Shown piece after piece: positions 60,379 through 64,000 of a stretch of DNA of 64,000 nt. The DNA comes from Paraburkholderia sediminicola. Lineage in GTDB: Bacteria > Pseudomonadota > Gammaproteobacteria > Burkholderiales > Burkholderiaceae. The notes below the pieces were generated by a model, which was not told where the DNA came from, searched no databases, and saw only the letters and a program-made list of their open reading frames with translations. The translations under genes were made by a program, and so were the position numbers. Position 1 is the first letter of the stretch, and every line of letters starts with the position of its first letter. The stretch is taken from positions 1,054,001 through 1,118,000 of the forward strand of contig NZ_CADIKC010000001.1 in NCBI RefSeq assembly GCF_902859805.1, given 5' to 3'.

Positions 60379-61107
60379 TCACTTGCGCGAAGCGTTCTTG
60401 AGCTGCCACACGAGGTTGGCAAACGGCATGTCGAGATCGGCATACACCTGCTGCGCCTTCGGATCATCGTTACCCTGCAGCATTTCCACACCAGCCGTGG
60501 CGTAATCGGTCACCGGGATGCCGGCACCTGCCAGACGCTGCAGCCCAACCGTGCGCTTGGCATCGCTAAACGTACCCGATGCGTCGAGCACCACGCGGGG
60601 GTCGTAGCCCGCAGCCTTGAGCGACAGCGCCGGGAACGTGGCACACACTTCCAGAGAAACACCGGCGATCAGAATCTGTTTGCGGCCGGTCTTCTCGATC
60701 GCGGCGCGCACATTCGGATCGTCCCATGCATTGATCGAGGTGCGGCTGATCACCGGGACACCCGGAAGCGCGGCGGTCAGTTCAGGGATCGTGGGACCCC
60801 ACATGCCGTCGGGCATCGTAGCGGTGACAATGACCGGGATGCCGAGCGTCTTCGCGGCTTTGGCGAGCGCCACGACGTTATGCTTGAGCTCACCGGTATC
60901 GATGTCGCGCACTCCGGTGAACAGGCCAACCTGGTGGTCGACCAGCACGAGCACCGTGTTGTCCCGCGACAGCAGCGAGTAAGGGGCGCCCGATGGAGCG
61001 ACCGCGTTCGTCGCAGGCGCTGCGCTGGCCGTCTGGATGGTGCCGGCAGAAGTGGCGACGATAGCCAGGGGAAGAACAACAGCTTTCAGGAGATTAAGGA
61101 TTTTCAT
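60379..61107 (-). CDS. Exported isochorismatase-like hydrolase
   Basis: The 242-residue product has a clear signal peptide (KAVVLPLAIVATSAGTIQTA, cleaved near ASA). The cysteine-hydrolase fold follows: TVLVLVDHQVGLFTGVRDID with catalytic Asp, and ILIAGVSLEVCATFPALSLK with the nucleophile Cys. The order fits nicotinamidase/isochorismatase-type enzymes, which are normally cytoplasmic, so export is unusual. The ATG at 61107 was chosen over 61128. It is divergent from a LysR gene, its likely regulator. The substrate is unknown. Confidence 0.87.
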   Translation of the reverse strand: MKILNLLKAVVLPLAIVATSAGTIQTASAAPATNAVAPSGAPYSLLSRDNTVLVLVDHQVGLFTGVRDIDTGELKHNVVALAKAAKTLGIPVIVTATMPDGMWGPTIPELTAALPGVPVISRTSINAWDDPNVRAAIEKTGRKQILIAGVSLEVCATFPALSLKAAGYDPRVVLDASGTFSDAKRTVGLQRLAGAGIPVTDYATAGVEMLQGNDDPKAQQVYADLDMPFANLVWQLKNASRK

Positions 61108-61301
61108 GGTCTTGATTAACGTTGGCATTTGGGATGCGGCAACGACGTAGAACCGCCCTGCCGGACCGTCCGGTGCACATCTGCGCCGGGTTGAGATGAA
61201 TCATATTTGCGCAACGACAATCGATAAATATGGTATTTCTCAACCTATCGTTTCCCACAGGAAACGATCAACACACCAACCCAACGAAAACCGGACGTCG
61301 G

Positions 61302-62219
61302 ATGAACCCCGTATCCTCTGACCTGAACGACCTCTATCTCTTTGCTCAGGTGATCGAGCATCACGGCTTTACCGCGGCCGGAGAGGCGCTTGGCGTAAGC
61401 AAATCCCATATCTCCCGCCGGATCACCGATCTGGAAGCCAAGCTCGGCGTTCGGCTGCTTCACCGGACCTCACGCCGGCTTAGCCTGACCGACGCCGGCG
61501 AAGAGCTGTACGCCCATTGCCGGGCCATGATCGCCGAAGCGCAGGCCGGTGAGGAAGCGGTTCGGCGCCGGACCGCCGAGCCCTCTGGGCTGGTGCGGGC
61601 CAGCATGTCCGTCGCGATTACAGACATCGTGCTGGCCAGATTGCTGCCCCGTTTCATGTTGCGCTACCCGAAAGTGCGACTGGCCATCGAGGCAAGTAAT
61701 CGACAGGTCGACCTTCTCGAAGAACATGTCGATGTGGTGATACGCGGCCTCGGTGTTGACGTGGAGCTTTCCAGCCTGGTCCAGGCCCCGCTGGGCACGG
61801 TGCGCTGGGGGTTAGTCGCAAGCCCCGTGTATCTGTCGGAGACCGGGACGATTGGTACGCCGGATGCGCTACCTCGCGGCGATCTGTTGATCTACGAGTC
61901 GATCAGCAGGCCGGCGACCGTATTGCGGCTGATCGGCGCGAATGGCGATGTTTCCACGCAGACGATTCAGCCCCGCCTGCAGAGCGACAACATCGCGGCG
62001 CTGAAGGAAGCCGCGTTGGCAGGAATGGGTATCGCGAGCCTGCCTCTCTATGCCTGCACGCGGGAGATCGAAATGGGAACTTTGAACCTTGTACTGCCGG
62101 AATTTCGTTCAAGGGAGGGACGATTGGCCGTGCTGTTTCCGACGCGGCGCGGAATGATGCCCGCGGTACGCGCCTTCGTCGATTTCCTGAAGGACGAATT
62201 GCCGCCGCTATTGGGTTAG
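61302..62219 (+). CDS. LysR-family regulator beside the isochorismatase/pirin genes
   Basis: The 305-residue product has the helix-turn-helix DLNDLYLFAQVIEHHGFTAA, GEALGVSKSHISRRITDLEA and LLHRTSRRLSLTDAGEELY. The effector domain contains LVRASMSVAITDIVLARLLP. It belongs to the AaeR/DsdC-like broad group whose members often control adjacent redox or aromatic genes. The 194-base divergent gap presumably holds its binding sites. The start at 61302 was chosen; a longer frame begins at 61230. Confidence 0.88.
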   Translation: MNPVSSDLNDLYLFAQVIEHHGFTAAGEALGVSKSHISRRITDLEAKLGVRLLHRTSRRLSLTDAGEELYAHCRAMIAEAQAGEEAVRRRTAEPSGLVRASMSVAITDIVLARLLPRFMLRYPKVRLAIEASNRQVDLLEEHVDVVIRGLGVDVELSSLVQAPLGTVRWGLVASPVYLSETGTIGTPDALPRGDLLIYESISRPATVLRLIGANGDVSTQTIQPRLQSDNIAALKEAALAGMGIASLPLYACTREIEMGTLNLVLPEFRSREGRLAVLFPTRRGMMPAVRAFVDFLKDELPPLLG

Positions 62220-62282
62220 TGCCAACGCGGTTCCTTCATCGTCGAAGGCGAAGGGCGAAGGCATGGTCCACAACCTCTCCAT

Positions 62283-62654
62283 CTATCGAAGTGCGTTCAG
62301 ATAGCGATTGACTTCCGTTAGGAGCGACGAGTGATACTTTTCCGGTAAGCATCGGTCGTCACTGAGGCCCATCAAATCTTCAATCCTGTCGCGGAACGAG
62401 GCGGCGATATCGGCCCGCATGGCATTGGGCAGGTGCGTCAGCACGGAAACCAGCAATTCGCCGATGACTGCGAGGCGCGCATCATGCTGAACAACCGTAA
62501 TGCCATTGACCTTCGATAGCGCAGTGAGCGCGTTGAGTAACGCGCGGTCACTCTCTTTGCGGAATTGAACCGCCACGGCAAGTGGCGATTGTTCTGCCGA
62601 TGCGTCGTCAGCCTGTTGCGCGTCGTCGTTCTGCATTTTGGAGTTGTTATACAT
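62283..62654 (-). CDS. Hypothetical protein (123 aa) downstream of the chemoreceptor
   Basis: The product has an Asn/Gln/Asp-rich start and a helical core (VAVQFRKESDRALLNALTAL, LLVSVLTHLPNAMRADIAAS). No signal or membrane segment is visible. It begins 15 bases after the chemoreceptor stop, so the two are probably one transcript. I do not recognise the family. A role in chemotaxis is suggested only by position. Confidence 0.6.
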   Translation of the reverse strand: MYNNSKMQNDDAQQADDASAEQSPLAVAVQFRKESDRALLNALTALSKVNGITVVQHDARLAVIGELLVSVLTHLPNAMRADIAASFRDRIEDLMGLSDDRCLPEKYHSSLLTEVNRYLNALR

Positions 62655-62669
62655 AGGTTCGGGTTCAGG

Positions 62670-64000
62670 TCAGAAGGTTTGCCAGTCCGAGCCCGCAGTA
62701 TCGACAGCGGCCATTACAGGTCTGTCGGACATAGTTGCAGGCGCAATCCTCGGCTTCGCAGGCTGTGCGCGACGCGTCGTTTGAACATTCGATGCAGGCA
62801 GTCGAGGCCTGGCCTGTGGCAGAACCACTCGCGGCTCACTATGCACAGCGCCCGCGGCCACCTCAAACACCGAGACTGCATCTTTCAGTCTGGTTGCCTG
62901 CTCCTCAAGTGACTTGGCACCGGCTGCCGCCTGCTCGACGAGCGCCGCGTTCTGTTGTGTGACTTCGTCCATCTGGCCGACTGCCTGATTCACCTGTTCA
63001 ATGCCACGGCTCTGCTCTTCGGACGCTGCAGCGATCTCGCCGACAATATCGGAAACCTGCTTGATCGCCTGCTTGACCTGTCCCATGGTCGAACTGACTT
63101 CCACGGCTTGCATGGAGCCGTCCTGAATGGTTGCCACCGAGGAGCCGATCAATTCCTTGATCTCTTTCGCAGCAGCGGCAGAGCGCTGCGCCAGACTGCG
63201 AACTTCACTGGCGACGACAGCGAAACCGCGTCCCTGTTCGCCCGCACGTGCGGCCTCCACAGCCGCGTTCAACGCCAGAATGTTGGTCTGGAATGCAATG
63301 CCTTCAATGACACCGGTGATCTCCGAAATCTTGCTCGAACTCGCACTGATTTTCTCGATCGTTCCTACCATGCCTTGTACGGTCTCGTTGCCTGCGTCGG
63401 CTATGTCGGTAGCGCGCGTTGCCAGCGCATTGGCCTGGCGGGCATTGTCGGCATTCTGTTTTACCGTCTCGGTCAGCTGTGTCATGCTGGCTGCAGTTTC
63501 CTCCAGTGATGCAGCCTGTTGCCCGGTACGGGCCGCAAGGTCCGTGTTGCCGCTAGCGATTTCCCGCGACGCCACCGTGACCGATTCCGCGGATGTCTTG
63601 ATCCCGTGAATCGTATCGCTCAACTGTTGATCCATTTTCTTGAGGGACGAGAGAAGTTGCCCGAACTCGTCTTGGGATTGGTTCGGGATGTCATTCCCGA
63701 GTTTCCCAGTTGCGATCCGCTCGGCAATGTTGACTGATATGTTCAACGGCACCAGGATCGCACGCAGCAAATAGATCAGGGCACCAGCAGCAAAAAGTAC
63801 GGCACACGCGATCACGCCAAAAGAAATGTAGCGCGTAGTCACAACAGCAACTTGCTGTGCAGCGAAACGCGCCTGAGCCGTTGCGCGCAAATCCTGTTTC
63901 ATTTTGGCGAGAATGCCGAAAACGTGATTCGCGTTGTCTTTGACTTCCAGCCTGTTCACTTCGGCACCGCCTTTCACATCCCCGGCCTCAATGCGCTCCA
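62670..64000 (-). CDS. Methyl-accepting chemotaxis protein (start beyond window)
   Basis: The reading frame is open to the window edge, so the sensor domain is missing. Visible in order are a membrane helix ([20 protein letters not shown]), a HAMP domain ([20 protein letters not shown]) and the signalling coiled coil. The tip of the coiled coil has [24 protein letters not shown] wording and [21 protein letters not shown] variable tail follows, and the extreme C-terminus is DWQTF, close to the NWETF pentapeptide that tethers CheR and CheB. It should couple to CheA/CheW in the inner membrane. The ligand cannot be judged. Confidence 0.93.
   Translation of the reverse strand, partial: ERIEAGDVKGGAEVNRLEVKDNANHVFGILAKMKQDLRATAQARFAAQQVAVVTTRYISFGVIACAVLFAAGALIYLLRAILVPLNISVNIAERIATGKLGNDIPNQSQDEFGQLLSSLKKMDQQLSDTIHGIKTSAESVTVASREIASGNTDLAARTGQQAASLEETAASMTQLTETVKQNADNARQANALATRATDIADAGNETVQGMVGTIEKISASSSKISEITGVIEGIAFQTNILALNAAVEAARAGEQGRGFAVVASEVRSLAQRSAAAAKEIKELIGSSVATIQDGSMQAVEVSSTMGQVKQAIKQVSDIVGEIAAASEEQSRGIEQVNQAVGQMDEVTQQNAALVEQAAAGAKSLEEQATRLKDAVSVFEVAAGAVHSEPRVVLPQARPRLPASNVQTTRRAQPAKPRIAPATMSDRPVMAAVDTAGSDWQTF

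Overview
The window is a dense, GC-rich stretch of bacterial chromosome. It most resembles Burkholderiales, probably Paraburkholderia or Burkholderia sensu lato. This rests on the DUF3348/DUF802/OmpA/DUF2894 operon, the SfnB/SfnR/MsuE/SfnG set, a PenA-like class A beta-lactamase, a phosphocholine-type phospholipase C, and the codon style; the placement is inference. I saw no rRNA, tRNA or CRISPR. The only mobile-element trace is a short transposase remnant near 22.8 kb. Two genes are cut by the window edges: a response regulator at the start and a chemoreceptor at the end.

Region by region. 1-4.2 kb holds a response-regulator tail, a TAXI-type TRAP solute-binding protein, an exported NHL-repeat protein, a DUF3455 lipoprotein and a small membrane protein with a duplicated motif. 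4.6-13.6 kb is a minus-strand catabolic cluster read from 13.6 down to 4.6 kb: split transketolase, SDR dehydrogenase, TRAP transporter, full-length transketolase and a D-2-hydroxyacid dehydrogenase, with a divergent LysR regulator. 14.6-17.5 kb holds a ParB-like protein and a Tat-exported purple-acid-type phosphatase. 17.9-22.6 kb is a tight four-gene operon whose two central products look like an ion-driven stator pair (MotA/ExbB/ZorA-like plus MotB/ZorB-like), with a long repeat-bearing tail. 22.8-28.9 kb holds the transposase remnant, a beta-lactamase with an altered KTG motif, phospholipase C with a previously uncalled 58-aa lipoprotein, and two further lipoproteins.

29.1-41.3 kb is an organosulfur region. 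It contains two SfnB-type flavoprotein genes, a sigma54 activator translationally coupled to one of them, and a plus-strand operon msuE-sfnG-(degenerate acyl-CoA-synthetase-like gene)-five-gene branched-chain-amino-acid-type ABC importer. Sigma54 -24/-12 promoters are visible at 33360 and 29124. 41.6-52.2 kb is a compact exopolysaccharide locus: three glycosyltransferases, a polysaccharide deacetylase, a tyrosine autokinase/co-polymerase, a flippase, a polymerase-like protein and an initiating sugar transferase. It has no recognisable outer-membrane Wza exporter.

52.7-64 kb holds a GGDEF/EAL protein, a four-copy 13-bp repeat, alanine racemase, a TonB-dependent receptor followed by a ModA-like binding protein behind a promoter overlapped by a ModE-like operator, pirin and exported isochorismatase-like genes beside a LysR regulator, and a truncated chemoreceptor. 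The strongest candidates for new biology are the stator-like operon, the putative ModE-controlled TonB molybdate/oxyanion uptake pair, and the dead acyl-CoA-synthetase homologue kept inside the sulfone operon.
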